Shown here: positions 47,677 to 56,211 of the stretch, piece after piece
Layout: the number at the start of each line of letters is the position of its first letter
Numbering within the stretch: the first letter of the stretch is position 1
NCBI RefSeq assembly: GCF_947495845.1
Contig: NZ_CANMAO010000025.1
Coordinates: 1 to 61,026 of the forward strand
Length of the DNA stretch: 61,026 bases
Direction of reading: 5' to 3'
Source of the DNA: an uncultured Endozoicomonas sp.
GTDB lineage: Bacteria > Pseudomonadota > Gammaproteobacteria > Pseudomonadales > Endozoicomonadaceae
The notes under the pieces: model-generated
Told to the model about the DNA's origin: nothing
The model's input: only the letters and a program-made list of their open reading frames with translations
Database searches by the model: none
Position numbers and translations under genes: made by a program

Positions 47677-47946
47677 TTAGGCAGAAGCCAGAGCTTTAAC
47701 CTGAGCGTTCAGACGGCTCTTATGACGAGCAGCCTTGTTCTTGTGGATGATGCCTTTGTCGGCCATACGGTCGATCACAGGCACAGCTGCAGTCAGGGCA
47801 GCAGTTGCCGCTTCAACGTCTTTAGCGTCGATGGCTTTAACAACTTTCTTGATAGAAGTACGAACCATAGAACGCAGGCTGGCGTTGTGCTGACGACGGT
47901 CTTCAGACTGACGGGCGCGCTTGCGGGCTGAAGGAGAGTTAGCCAT
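47677..47946 (-). CDS. rpsT: 30S ribosomal protein S20
   Basis: This 89-residue basic, helical primary 16S-binding protein has [18 protein letters not shown] and [20 protein letters not shown] 47946 has AGGAGC upstream; an in-frame extension further up does not belong to the protein. It is divergent from murJ, the usual gammaproteobacterial arrangement. Confidence 0.97.
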   Translation of the reverse strand: MANSPSARKRARQSEDRRQHNASLRSMVRTSIKKVVKAIDAKDVEAATAALTAAVPVIDRMADKGIIHKNKAARHKSRLNAQVKALASA

Positions 47947-48348
47947 TTTGGTGCTCCTGGAAAATCTATTTAAAAATAAATGTCTTTCAGTTAAATCAGG
48001 GCGGCTTGGGGCACCCTGCATGGAATAGGTTGTTTGCCGCAGTTACTGATGTTGCCACGGGTAAGGCGCCATCAGCCCATATTCCACCTAAATCTTTAAT
48101 CAGCTCGTGATGCTTTCTACTTTCTAGTGAACAAGCTCAAGGCTGTTTAGCCGCGGAACTATGCCGTCTTAGTGGCGAATTGTCAATACGGTTTCTTGTC
48201 TGCAGGGCTTTGAAACTGCCGGATTCTGGTCTTTATGGGAGGTGGTTCGTGTCAGTGGATTTAGCGGATTTCAGAAATAACATGGGCAATAGCCAAGACG
48301 TTGGATATTATAAATCGTTTATTATTTTTAATTCTGAAAAATTCACTA

Positions 48349-49926
48349 ATGAGTAATTCTGAAAACAATCCGCCATCCGACCACCCGGAAGTGAAAAAAT
48401 CCGGGCTGCTGCGTTCCAGCCTGATGGTGGGCATGATGACCATGTTGTCCCGGGTGCTCGGTTTGGCTCGGGATGTGGTGGTGGCAGGCTATTTTGGCTC
48501 CACGGCGTCTGCGGATGCCTTTTTTGTTGCGTTCAAAATCCCTAATTTTCTGCGTCGCCTGTTTGCGGAAGGTGCATTTTCACAGGCTTTTGTGCCCGTG
48601 CTGTCGGAATATCGTACTCAGCGCAGCTTTGGGGATGTTCGCGAACTGGTGAGTCGGGTCAGCGGTACGTTGGCGGGAACGCTGGCGTTTGTTACGGTGC
48701 TTGGCGTGCTGGCGTCACCGATACTCATTCGACTATTTGCTCCCGGCTTTATGGATGACCCGGAAAAATTGAATCTTGCCGGTGACATGCTGCGAATCAC
48801 CTTTCCGTATCTTTTATTGATATCGCTTACGGCGCTGGCAGGGGGTATTCTCAATACTTACGGACGTTTTGCGGTGCCTGCTTTTACGCCGGTGTTGCTG
48901 AATGTCAGTTTGATTGGTGCAACGGTGTTATTGACCCCATATTTTGCTGAGCCAGTAATGGCATTGGCCTGGGGTGTGGCCATTGCGGGTATTTCACAGT
49001 TGTTGTTGCAAATCCCCTTCCTGTTGCAGATTCGCTTGCTGCCTATGCCCAAGTGGGGCGCAAAGCATGAAGGCAGCCGACGGATCATGACGTTAATGAT
49101 ACCCGCGCTTTTTGGAGTGTCCGTCAGTCAGATCAATCTGTTGCTGGATACGGTGCTGGCGTCGTTCCTGCAAACCGGCAGTGTTTCCTGGCTTTATTAT
49201 TCCGATCGGTTGTCTGAATTGCCTCTGGGCGTATTTGGTATTGCCATTGCCACCGTGATCCTTCCCAGCCTGTCTGCCAAACATGCGGAAGCGGACAGCA
49301 ATCATTTCTCCCGAACCATGGATTGGGCGATTCGTTTGGTGTTGCTGATTGGGGTGCCAGCTGCGGTTGCCTTGTTTATTCTGGCGGGGCCGTTAATTGC
49401 TACGTTGTTTGATTACGGCGAGATGACGGATCGTGATGTGCTGATGTCGGCCATGAGTTTGAAGGCATACTCTCTCGGTTTGGTGGCCTTTATGCTAATT
49501 AAGGTCCTCGCGCCAGGTTACTTTGCCCGGCAAGACACCAAAACACCGGTGAAAATCGCCATTAAGGCCATGGTGGCCAATATGGTGTTTAACCTGGCCT
49601 TGGTATTTCCTTTTCAACATGCAGGTTTGGCACTGGCCACTACGATGTCGGCTTTCTTAAATGCCGGTCTGCTGTTCTATGGCCTGAAACGCTCCAGTGT
49701 CTATCAGCCGGCTAAGGGTTGGCGTGTGTACTTTGCCAGAATCCTGATCGCTAATCTGGCAATGGCAGCAACGCTGGTTTGGCTGGCGGCGGATATTGAG
49801 CAATGGTTGAGTTGGTCCTTGGTAGAAAGGTTGACACAAACCGCCCTATTGGTTTGTTCGGGAATGCTGGTTTATATCATTGTTCTGCTGGTCAGTGGCG
49901 TACGCCCAGCCCAGTTCCGCCATTAA
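48349..49926 (+). CDS. murJ: Lipid II flippase MurJ
   Basis: It exports the peptidoglycan precursor lipid II. The 525-residue, 14-helix MATE/MOP-type protein has SRVLGLARDVVVAGYFG, ADAFFVAFKIPNFLRRLFAEGAF and SQAFVPVLSEY in the first helices. These carry conserved arginines of the cavity. DTKTPVKIA lies near the last third. ATG 48349 gives MSNSENN; an earlier ATG at 48301 is in frame. The ribosome-binding site is weak for both, so the start is uncertain. Confidence 0.95.
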   Translation: MSNSENNPPSDHPEVKKSGLLRSSLMVGMMTMLSRVLGLARDVVVAGYFGSTASADAFFVAFKIPNFLRRLFAEGAFSQAFVPVLSEYRTQRSFGDVRELVSRVSGTLAGTLAFVTVLGVLASPILIRLFAPGFMDDPEKLNLAGDMLRITFPYLLLISLTALAGGILNTYGRFAVPAFTPVLLNVSLIGATVLLTPYFAEPVMALAWGVAIAGISQLLLQIPFLLQIRLLPMPKWGAKHEGSRRIMTLMIPALFGVSVSQINLLLDTVLASFLQTGSVSWLYYSDRLSELPLGVFGIAIATVILPSLSAKHAEADSNHFSRTMDWAIRLVLLIGVPAAVALFILAGPLIATLFDYGEMTDRDVLMSAMSLKAYSLGLVAFMLIKVLAPGYFARQDTKTPVKIAIKAMVANMVFNLALVFPFQHAGLALATTMSAFLNAGLLFYGLKRSSVYQPAKGWRVYFARILIANLAMAATLVWLAADIEQWLSWSLVERLTQTALLVCSGMLVYIIVLLVSGVRPAQFRH

Positions 49927-49972
49927 TGGCCTTTTTTGTCGATAACCGTCGAAATAGAATGCCTGGCCAAAA

Positions 49973-50114
49973 CCTTAGGAACTGTCCCTGAATAACTTCA
50001 CTGCTCAGAGAAGCGTTTACCGTTTTCCGTAAAAGCCCAAGCAGCGAGGCTTTTGCGGGAAACGGACAACGGTTCTGGTTAAATGTGGAAGTTATTTTGT
50101 GACAGTTTCAAAGG
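49973..50114. repeat. Palindromic element, family R6, copy 1 (142 bp)
   Basis: CCTTAGGAACTGTCCCTGAA and the right end (AAGTTATTTTGTGACAGTTT then CAAAGG) are near-perfect inverted repeats of about 27 bp. The core holds CCGTTTTCCGTAAAAGCC and GGCTTTTGCGGGAAACGG. It lies between the murJ 3' end and the yqiB 3' end. Confidence 0.85.
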
Positions 50115-50123
50115 TAAGGCGGC

Positions 50124-50618
50124 TCACACCGAGGGCTGAGTGCTTTCCATATTGATGGATTGGCCGGCAATTACATAGTCCAGCCACTGAGCCAGAAAGA
50201 AGTTATGTTGTTCTTTCTCATTGGGTTGATGCATGGAGGGATTGGGGTATGCATAGCGAGGCTCAATCCGTTGGCTGCTTTTCCGGTACACGACCTCTGC
50301 CATCATGACATCATGGTAGAGTCGGACTTCTGCTTTAGGCGGCGTGACGCTGGCAATCCAACTGAGGCTCATGTCCAGCTCAAGCAGGGTTGTGTAAGGT
50401 GAACGATCAACGACGTTTACCCTCAGCCAGGCTGGTGATTGCTGATCAAGATGAAAAAGTGCTGGAAAATAAAAAGTACTTTCCTGAGGTTGTTCTTCAA
50501 GCGGTGCTTCTGATAAAGCAGGAAGCAGTTTCATCAGGCGTTGGTAGTTGGTTTCGCACACTGTCTGCAGGCGAATCAGGTTAATCTGATACTTTGGCTT
50601 TCGGTGAAAATGGCTCAT
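50124..50618 (-). CDS. yqiB: DUF1249-family protein YqiB
   Basis: The 164-residue soluble protein matches YqiB/DUF1249: INLIRLQTVCETNYQRLMKLLP, RSPYTTLLELDMSLSW and VRLYHDVMMAEVVYRK. Its function is unknown. In E. coli yqiB lies in the nudF-yqiB-cpdA cluster next to divergent tolC. Here it is next to divergent tolC too, but nudF and cpdA are absent from the interval. Confidence 0.9.
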   Translation of the reverse strand: MSHFHRKPKYQINLIRLQTVCETNYQRLMKLLPALSEAPLEEQPQESTFYFPALFHLDQQSPAWLRVNVVDRSPYTTLLELDMSLSWIASVTPPKAEVRLYHDVMMAEVVYRKSSQRIEPRYAYPNPSMHQPNEKEQHNFFLAQWLDYVIAGQSINMESTQPSV

Positions 50619-50843
50619 ATTGCTGATTATAGCGGTTTGCAGCCTGTAATCTGTAAGGGTGCATCACAACATCTTTTGACAATCTATACAAAGGAATAGG
50701 TCTTACTACTGCAATTTTTACCCAATTTAGTGTAAATTTCATCGATTATACTTTCACAGCTCAGTTACCTAACCAGGGTCAGTAGTCGGTCTCATACCTT
50801 TTGGCCGATGATAACTGGCAAAGATTCCAAGGATCACGAGATT

Positions 50844-52247
50844 ATGTCACACAACAGACGTAAAGGTTTTTTGCTTGCTGCCCTGGCGGGTGCCGTTTTG
50901 AATGCCCAGGCAGCCGTGCCATCCCAGGTTAACCTGATGGATGTTTACAATCTGGCGCTGGAAAACGATGCCCAACTCGCGGCGGCCAAAGCGTCTATGA
51001 TGGCGACTCAGGAAGGGGTGAATCAGAGCCGCGCAGGTTTGTTGCCAACACTGGGTTTGTCTGCAAATACCCAATACAACAAAACAACCACAGAATATGA
51101 GAATGCTTCTGATACGAAAGCGGATTATAACTCGAATGGTTGGGGCGCCCGTCTGACTCAACCGCTATTCAATATGAACAGTTGGTACACCTACGATCAG
51201 GCTAAATCTGTTGGTGATCAGGCATCAGCTGTGTTCGCGAATGCTCAGCAGCAATTGATTCTGCGTGTAGCAGAGGCGTATTTCAGTGTTCTCAGTTCTG
51301 AAGATGCTCTGTTAACCGCGAAGGCGCAAGAACGTGCCCTCAAGCAGCAGTTAGATCAGTCCCGCGAGCGATACAATGTTGGCCTGATTGCTGAAACCGA
51401 TGTGTTGGATGCACTGGCGGCTTACGACAATGCTCGGGTAGCAAGGATTCAGGCAGACAACCAGGTCTCTGTCAGTTATGAAAGCCTGCGCACTATTGTT
51501 AATCAAGATGTAACTAATGTTGCCCATATGGATAAGGTGATGCCAGTGGTTGCTCCAGCACCCAGCGCACCAGACGAGTGGGTGCAAAGTGCACTGTCTA
51601 ATAATTTGTCGCTCAAGGCTTCCCGCGAAGGTTTGATGGCTGCAGAAACAAATGTGAAAGCTAAGCGTTCTGGCCATGCGCCAACGGTGAATGCTTTTGC
51701 CAGTTATAACTACAGTTCGGATCACTCCAAACGGGGGACTTCAGGTGTAAATAATCAGCTGATGACAGGTGAGGGGGATCAAACCGTTTTCGGCCTGCAA
51801 GTAGACCTCCCAATCTTCTCCGGCGGCGCGACCAGCTCCGTAACCCGTCAGGCTGGTTATCAGCTGGAACAGGCACAGAAGAACTACGATCAGCAACTCC
51901 GTGATACCAACGCCACCACCCGTAATCTGCTGAGAACCACTATTTCTGATGTTGATCAGGTTCAGGCGAATTGTCAGGTGATCACGTCTTCTGAAAGTGC
52001 CCTGAAGGCTACTCAGAGCGGCTACGAAGTAGGAACCCGTAACATCACTGAAGTTCTGGACGCCCAGCAGCGCCTTTACTCTTCTATCAGTAACTATCTG
52101 AATGCCCGTTACAACTTCATCGTAAATACGCTGAAGCTGAAGCAAATGGCTGGCACTCTCAGCCCGGCCGATCTGGAAGAACTTAATAAATGGATGACCG
52201 ACGGTGAAGATGAGTTGTCTGTACCCGCTTCTTGCCGTGCCAGTTAA
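50844..52247 (+). CDS. tolC: Outer-membrane efflux/secretion channel TolC
   Basis: This trimeric outer-membrane duct serves drug efflux pumps and type I secretion. The 467-residue protein has a signal peptide (about 1-24, GFLLAALAGAVLNAQAA). Two OEP repeats follow: DVYNLALENDAQLAAAKAS to YNVGLIAETDVLDA, and SLKASREGLMAAE to YEVGTRNITEVLDAQ. The second repeat is shorter by the usual offset. ATG 50844 gives MSHNRRKG, with ACGAGA upstream. A terminator follows. It is a possible exit for secreted toxins, though no partner genes are nearby. Confidence 0.95.
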   Translation: MSHNRRKGFLLAALAGAVLNAQAAVPSQVNLMDVYNLALENDAQLAAAKASMMATQEGVNQSRAGLLPTLGLSANTQYNKTTTEYENASDTKADYNSNGWGARLTQPLFNMNSWYTYDQAKSVGDQASAVFANAQQQLILRVAEAYFSVLSSEDALLTAKAQERALKQQLDQSRERYNVGLIAETDVLDALAAYDNARVARIQADNQVSVSYESLRTIVNQDVTNVAHMDKVMPVVAPAPSAPDEWVQSALSNNLSLKASREGLMAAETNVKAKRSGHAPTVNAFASYNYSSDHSKRGTSGVNNQLMTGEGDQTVFGLQVDLPIFSGGATSSVTRQAGYQLEQAQKNYDQQLRDTNATTRNLLRTTISDVDQVQANCQVITSSESALKATQSGYEVGTRNITEVLDAQQRLYSSISNYLNARYNFIVNTLKLKQMAGTLSPADLEELNKWMTDGEDELSVPASCRAS

Positions 52248-52276
52248 TTTATTGTCTTTTTTATAATTGCTTCACT

Positions 52277-52305
52277 AACGGCTCCTTTTGGAGTCGTTTC
52301 TTTTT
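52277..52305 (+). terminator. tolC terminator
   Basis: AACGGCTCC/GGAGTCGTT with loop TTTT (one G-T pair), followed by TCTTTTT. Confidence 0.88.
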
Positions 52306-52374
52306 GGCGCTTCAATTATCCGCATCACTGGGCTTCCTATACTGATATTAAAACCAGTCAGGGAAGATCCGTTG

Positions 52375-52632
52375 ATGAATAAGCACTCCCAAAGCTTTGA
52401 AGCCATCATGAAAACCCATGTGAATGGCGGTTGTTCATTGGCAGAGGCTTTTCTGAGAACCTTTGCTCCCGAAGACCTTCAGGAGCAACAAGTGGCCATG
52501 GAAAAAATTCTGGGTAAACTCTCGATTCAGGGTGTGTCGTTCGAAAATGATTACTACTTTATTGATGGCAGCCGGTTGAATCTTGACCTTGATACAGATT
52601 CCATTCTGGCGACTAAGCCGTCAGCTCGCTAA
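52375..52632 (+). CDS. Small uncharacterised protein
   Basis: The 85-residue acidic soluble protein begins MNKHSQSFEAIMKTHVNGGC and has EAFLRTFAPEDLQEQQVAME and a C-terminal beta part (GVSFENDYYFIDGSRL). It recalls small conserved proteins of unknown function, but I cannot name a family. ATG 52375 is preceded by GGGAAG. It lies between the tolC terminator and an R6 repeat. Confidence 0.55.
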   Translation: MNKHSQSFEAIMKTHVNGGCSLAEAFLRTFAPEDLQEQQVAMEKILGKLSIQGVSFENDYYFIDGSRLNLDLDTDSILATKPSAR

Positions 52633-52655
52633 CTCTTTTGTCTATTAAGATATTA

Positions 52656-52811
52656 AGAAACTGTCCTGAAATAAGATCCACTTTAACTGAGGCCTTGAAG
52701 TATCGTAGAGACCGTTATCCGTTGTCTGTAGTCCGCAAAAGAGCGAGTGGCTCAAGCTTTTTCGGGGTACGGACAACGAAAATTGGAATGTGAAAGTTAT
52801 TTCAGGACAAA
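52656..52811. repeat. Palindromic element, family R6, copy 2; supplies the waaA stop codon
   Basis: AAACTGTCCTGAAATAA at the left pairs with TTATTTCAGGACA at the right; the core has CCGTTATCCGTTGTC and GGACAACG. The right arm overlaps the last five codons of waaA on the minus strand, whose final bases CCTGAAATAA are the repeat terminus. Confidence 0.85.
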
Positions 52812-54086
52812 TCCTAATCTGTCTATTAACGCCATCGTCTTGTGGAGCGCGCCCGCATTCTGCTTCACAAACTGACGGCCATGATTGGCCATTGCTTCGT
52901 ATATTGATGGATTGTTAAGAAGCGCCACTACAGAGTTTGCCAAGTCTTCACTGTCAGCAACCAGCTTCATACCACCGGCCTCAATCAACGATTGACTGAT
53001 CTCTTCAAAGTTAAAAATGTGTGGGCCGGATAAAACCGGTAAGCCAAGTGCCGCCGGTTCCAGCATATTGTGTCCACCGGTTGCCACCAGGCTGCCTCCC
53101 ACAAAAGCAATATCAGAAGCTGCAAACAACTTCATCATTTCACCCATGGTATCTCCAAGGATGACTCTGGTTTCTGATTTCGGCGTTACACCGGTGCTGT
53201 GTCGAACAACGGGTAAATGATTCTCCTCAACCAGCTGGCAGACTTTATCAAAACGCTCAGGATGCCTTGGCACCAGAACCAGTCTCGCTTCCGGATTCGT
53301 CTTCTGAATGCGTTTATAGGCATCAAGCACCTGCTGGTCTTCACCTTCATGGGTGCTGGCAGCAATCAGAATGCGAATGTTCTCTCCCATGCCTTGTTGC
53401 CACTGCTGGCGTAGGGCTTTACCCGCAGAAACAGTCTCGGTCGAAACATCCAGATCGAACTTGATACTGCCAGTCACTGTCAGTTGCTGTTCTGGCAAGC
53501 CAAGGTTTAAGAAACGTTGAGCAGTTTCCTCATTCTGCGCTGCAACCCTATTGATTTGCTGCAGCATGGGCTTTACCAGGCCAGAGAAACGGCCATAACC
53601 TTTTGCTGACCGTTCCGACAGTCTGGCGTTAGCAATCAGCACTGGAATCCCACGCTGATGGCAGGCAGCAATGGTGTTAGGCCAAAGCTCGGTATCGATT
53701 ACAATGGCGATATCCGGGCGCGTTTTGTTCAGGAAGCGGGAAACGGCATCCGGAAAGTCATAGCAGGCATAAACATGTTCAACACTGTCACCATGAATTT
53801 TTTGGACCTGAGCTGATCCAGTAGGCGTCATGGTGGTGATTAGAATTCGATGCTGGGGATAGTCTTGCTGCAGCCGTTTAACCAGCGGTGCACTGGCAAT
53901 GGTTTCTCCAACCGAAACCGAGTGGACCCAGATCAGAGGTTTATCCGATTCGGGCATGCGGAAAAAACCAAAACGCTCGGCTTTTCTTTTTGAATACTCC
54001 GGCGCCTTTTTAGCACGACTATAAAGCCGTGCCACCACCAGTGGTGACATCAGATATAACAGCAGGGAGTAGAAAAAGCGACTCAT
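52797..54086 (-). CDS. waaA: 3-deoxy-D-manno-octulosonic acid (Kdo) transferase
   Basis: It adds Kdo to lipid IVA in lipopolysaccharide synthesis at the inner membrane. The 429-residue protein has an N-terminal anchor, the catalytic-glutamate segment WVHSVSVGETIAS, ITTMTPTGSAQV, DTELWPNTI, GGSLVATGGHNMLEPAA and a GT-B C-terminal half. The C-terminal codons (FVLK stop) coincide with a repeat terminus, so the end has been rewritten by that element. Confidence 0.95.
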   Translation of the reverse strand: MSRFFYSLLLYLMSPLVVARLYSRAKKAPEYSKRKAERFGFFRMPESDKPLIWVHSVSVGETIASAPLVKRLQQDYPQHRILITTMTPTGSAQVQKIHGDSVEHVYACYDFPDAVSRFLNKTRPDIAIVIDTELWPNTIAACHQRGIPVLIANARLSERSAKGYGRFSGLVKPMLQQINRVAAQNEETAQRFLNLGLPEQQLTVTGSIKFDLDVSTETVSAGKALRQQWQQGMGENIRILIAASTHEGEDQQVLDAYKRIQKTNPEARLVLVPRHPERFDKVCQLVEENHLPVVRHSTGVTPKSETRVILGDTMGEMMKLFAASDIAFVGGSLVATGGHNMLEPAALGLPVLSGPHIFNFEEISQSLIEAGGMKLVADSEDLANSVVALLNNPSIYEAMANHGRQFVKQNAGALHKTMALIDRLGFVLK

Positions 54087-54258
54087 GCAACCATTGCCAG
54101 AGTAATTATTTAAAGGGTTGGATTATAACAGATCGGAAATCAATGTTATTTGCAAATTGACCTTGGATTTTGTCTAGAGGCAGAACTATTCTTAGTTTTG
54201 CGCTGTAAATGCGAATCACTATTAATAAATATATCTATCTATTTATCTTGGAAAGGAT

Positions 54259-55527
54259 ATGGACGTGAACGGTATTGAAATGAAGCCTTATCTGACTTCG
54301 GGTGGGCCAAATGAACAAGGGGACCATGGTAGAAATGAAATGGATGAACCTCTTCTAGAAAATGGAGGTCCTGAGAAGAATGGTCGTACTAGAGGGCAAA
54401 GAACTGCAGAAAAAGGTGGTTTCTTAAGATGGATAGTTAATCACCCAAAGACAGTAGTATGCGCATTGATATCTGGCTCAATATTGATTGGGGCTTCCGT
54501 TTATGGTGGCTTGCAGATGAAAGGAAGCGAAATACTCAAGCCAATAGGAGATCGGAATATTAGCGTATCTTCAGCGACACCTTTCCTGCAATCAGATGTA
54601 CAGAATGCTACCCAAGGCACATTGGTGGTTTCTAATATATCCCAAGAAGCCCATGATTTGATTGTGAAAAGTACAGTAGAGTCCCCGAGTTTCATAACAA
54701 ACTTGTCTTCAGAAGAGTGGCCTGAATGGTATAATGGATCGGGTACAGTCACTCCCACAACAGAAGCAACGAAAGAACTAACTACAGAAGCAACGAAAGA
54801 ACTAACTACAGAACTAACTACAGAACTAACTACAAAAGAAGCAACAAAAGGAGCATCAACAGCGACTATAGGTGCACCTTCTTCTGCAAATGAAACGGTT
54901 GAATCCAGTTCGATCAGCCCAATTTCTGATACAACAACTCCAAAGGAAGAAACAAGTGTAAAGCCACCCTATGGTGAAAATCTAGTTAAGAATCCATCTG
55001 CTGAAAATAATTTAGAAGATTGGAACACGGCCGTACCTGTCGCTGGAGCAGCGCTCATGCTTGATCTCTGGAGGGCCATATGTGGAAAGAACCGTTATGG
55101 TGATAAGCAGTGTGCTTTTGTAAGTTCCCATAAAATGAGTATGATATCACAAACAATTAAATTTTCGGATCGTGGCTTTACGCCAGAGATCATGGATAAA
55201 TGCCCACTCATAATAGTAAGCGAATTGCATAAAGTTGATACTAATCATGATCTTTCTTATTGGCAAGAGAATGAAGGTTATACTTATAAATACCGTATGA
55301 CTGCTGAGCTTAAAACTGAGACTGGCGAAGTCTTAGCGAGATATGATACTGGACTTATGGAAATATATAATGATTATTTTCTGGAGGAAAAGTTTGTGTT
55401 CCATGATTATGGTCCAGGAGCTCGATTATTAACCATCAGTCATGGAGGGGAAGATGCGAAGCGCTGGCCAGGGCATTATGGAACAGAGATTACTAATGTC
55501 TGGGCTTCGATACATCCCCGAGTATAA
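54259..55527 (+). CDS. Membrane protein with Thr-rich stalk and F-box-associated (FBA)-like domain
   Basis: The 422-residue protein has a polar N-terminal 60 residues and one membrane helix (about 65-85, VVCALISGSILIGASVYGGL). A Ser/Thr-rich region at about 95-235 contains repeated TTEATKEL and TTEL units. A C-terminal domain (about 239-422) resembles the animal FBA domain of FBXO2-type proteins: NLVKNPSAENNLEDWN, CAFVSSHKMSMISQTI, FHDYGPGARL, ISHGGEDAKRWPGHYG and ITNVWASI. FBA domains bind N-linked glycans or other ligands; W403 aligns with the chitobiose-contacting tryptophan, but its neighbours differ. GGAAAGGAT precedes the ATG. Codon use is A/T-rich compared with neighbours, suggesting acquisition. 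Confidence 0.75.
   Translation: MDVNGIEMKPYLTSGGPNEQGDHGRNEMDEPLLENGGPEKNGRTRGQRTAEKGGFLRWIVNHPKTVVCALISGSILIGASVYGGLQMKGSEILKPIGDRNISVSSATPFLQSDVQNATQGTLVVSNISQEAHDLIVKSTVESPSFITNLSSEEWPEWYNGSGTVTPTTEATKELTTEATKELTTELTTELTTKEATKGASTATIGAPSSANETVESSSISPISDTTTPKEETSVKPPYGENLVKNPSAENNLEDWNTAVPVAGAALMLDLWRAICGKNRYGDKQCAFVSSHKMSMISQTIKFSDRGFTPEIMDKCPLIIVSELHKVDTNHDLSYWQENEGYTYKYRMTAELKTETGEVLARYDTGLMEIYNDYFLEEKFVFHDYGPGARLLTISHGGEDAKRWPGHYGTEITNVWASIHPRV
54757..54840 (+). repeat. Tandem repeats encoding TTEATKEL/TTEL units
   Basis: Two 24-bp units ACAACAGAAGCAACGAAAGA-CTA-like are followed by two 12-bp units and a variant. They encode a mucin-like Thr-rich stalk and could expand or contract by slippage. 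Confidence 0.85.
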
Positions 55528-55613
55528 CCTAAAACAGGTAATGAAATGTTAGTTGGAAGCTTGCTGCGCTATAGTGCAGATTCTTTAGATGGCAAAGCAA
55601 GCAAGTTGAAATT

Positions 55614-56204
55614 ATGTCTGAACGAAAAGGTTATCGTTTAACACGTATTTACACCCGAACTGGCGATAAGGGCATGACCCGCATTGGTGAAGGACAACAG
55701 CTACCAAAATCCCATCCTCGTATTCACGCCATTGGCTCGGTCGATGAGGCCAACAGTTGGCTGGGTATGTTAATTCGCTCATTGCAGCAAGGGAATGAGG
55801 TGAACCAGAAGCAGTTGGCAGCGATTCAAGATATACAGCACCGTATGTTTGATGTGGGCGGTGAACTCGCCATGCCCGGCTATCAACTGATTCAGGAAGA
55901 ACACACCAAAGCCATTGAAGCCCTGATAGATGAGCTGAATGAGCCTCTGCCCAATCTCAAGAACTTCACTCTGCCCGGTGGCGGTCAGTCGGCCTGTCAT
56001 TGTCATATGGCCAGAACCGTATCTCGCCGGGCAGAACGCACGATTATTGAATTGCAGGAAAGCGGTGAAGCGGTCAATGAACCATTGCTGAAATTCGTTA
56101 ACCGGTTGTCTGATTTAATGTACGTCCTTGGTCGTCATTGTGCTTTGCAGGATGAAGGCGAGGTTCTGTGGCAGGCTTCAGCCATGACAGAACAGCAACC
56201 GTAA
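55614..56204 (+). CDS. ATP:cob(I)alamin adenosyltransferase, PduO type
   Basis: It makes adenosylcobalamin. The 196-residue protein has the ATP-binding IYTRTGDKGMTRIG, the AIGSVDEANSWLG segment, and the conserved C-terminal LPGGGQSACHCHMARTVSRRAER and FVNRLSDLMYVLGRH. A cobalamin riboswitch and a btuF-like gene lie about 4 kb downstream, so cobalamin is likely taken up and activated. A second, partial copy of its 3' end lies past the kinase gene. Confidence 0.93.
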   Translation: MSERKGYRLTRIYTRTGDKGMTRIGEGQQLPKSHPRIHAIGSVDEANSWLGMLIRSLQQGNEVNQKQLAAIQDIQHRMFDVGGELAMPGYQLIQEEHTKAIEALIDELNEPLPNLKNFTLPGGGQSACHCHMARTVSRRAERTIIELQESGEAVNEPLLKFVNRLSDLMYVLGRHCALQDEGEVLWQASAMTEQQP

Positions 56205-56211
56205 CCACCGG

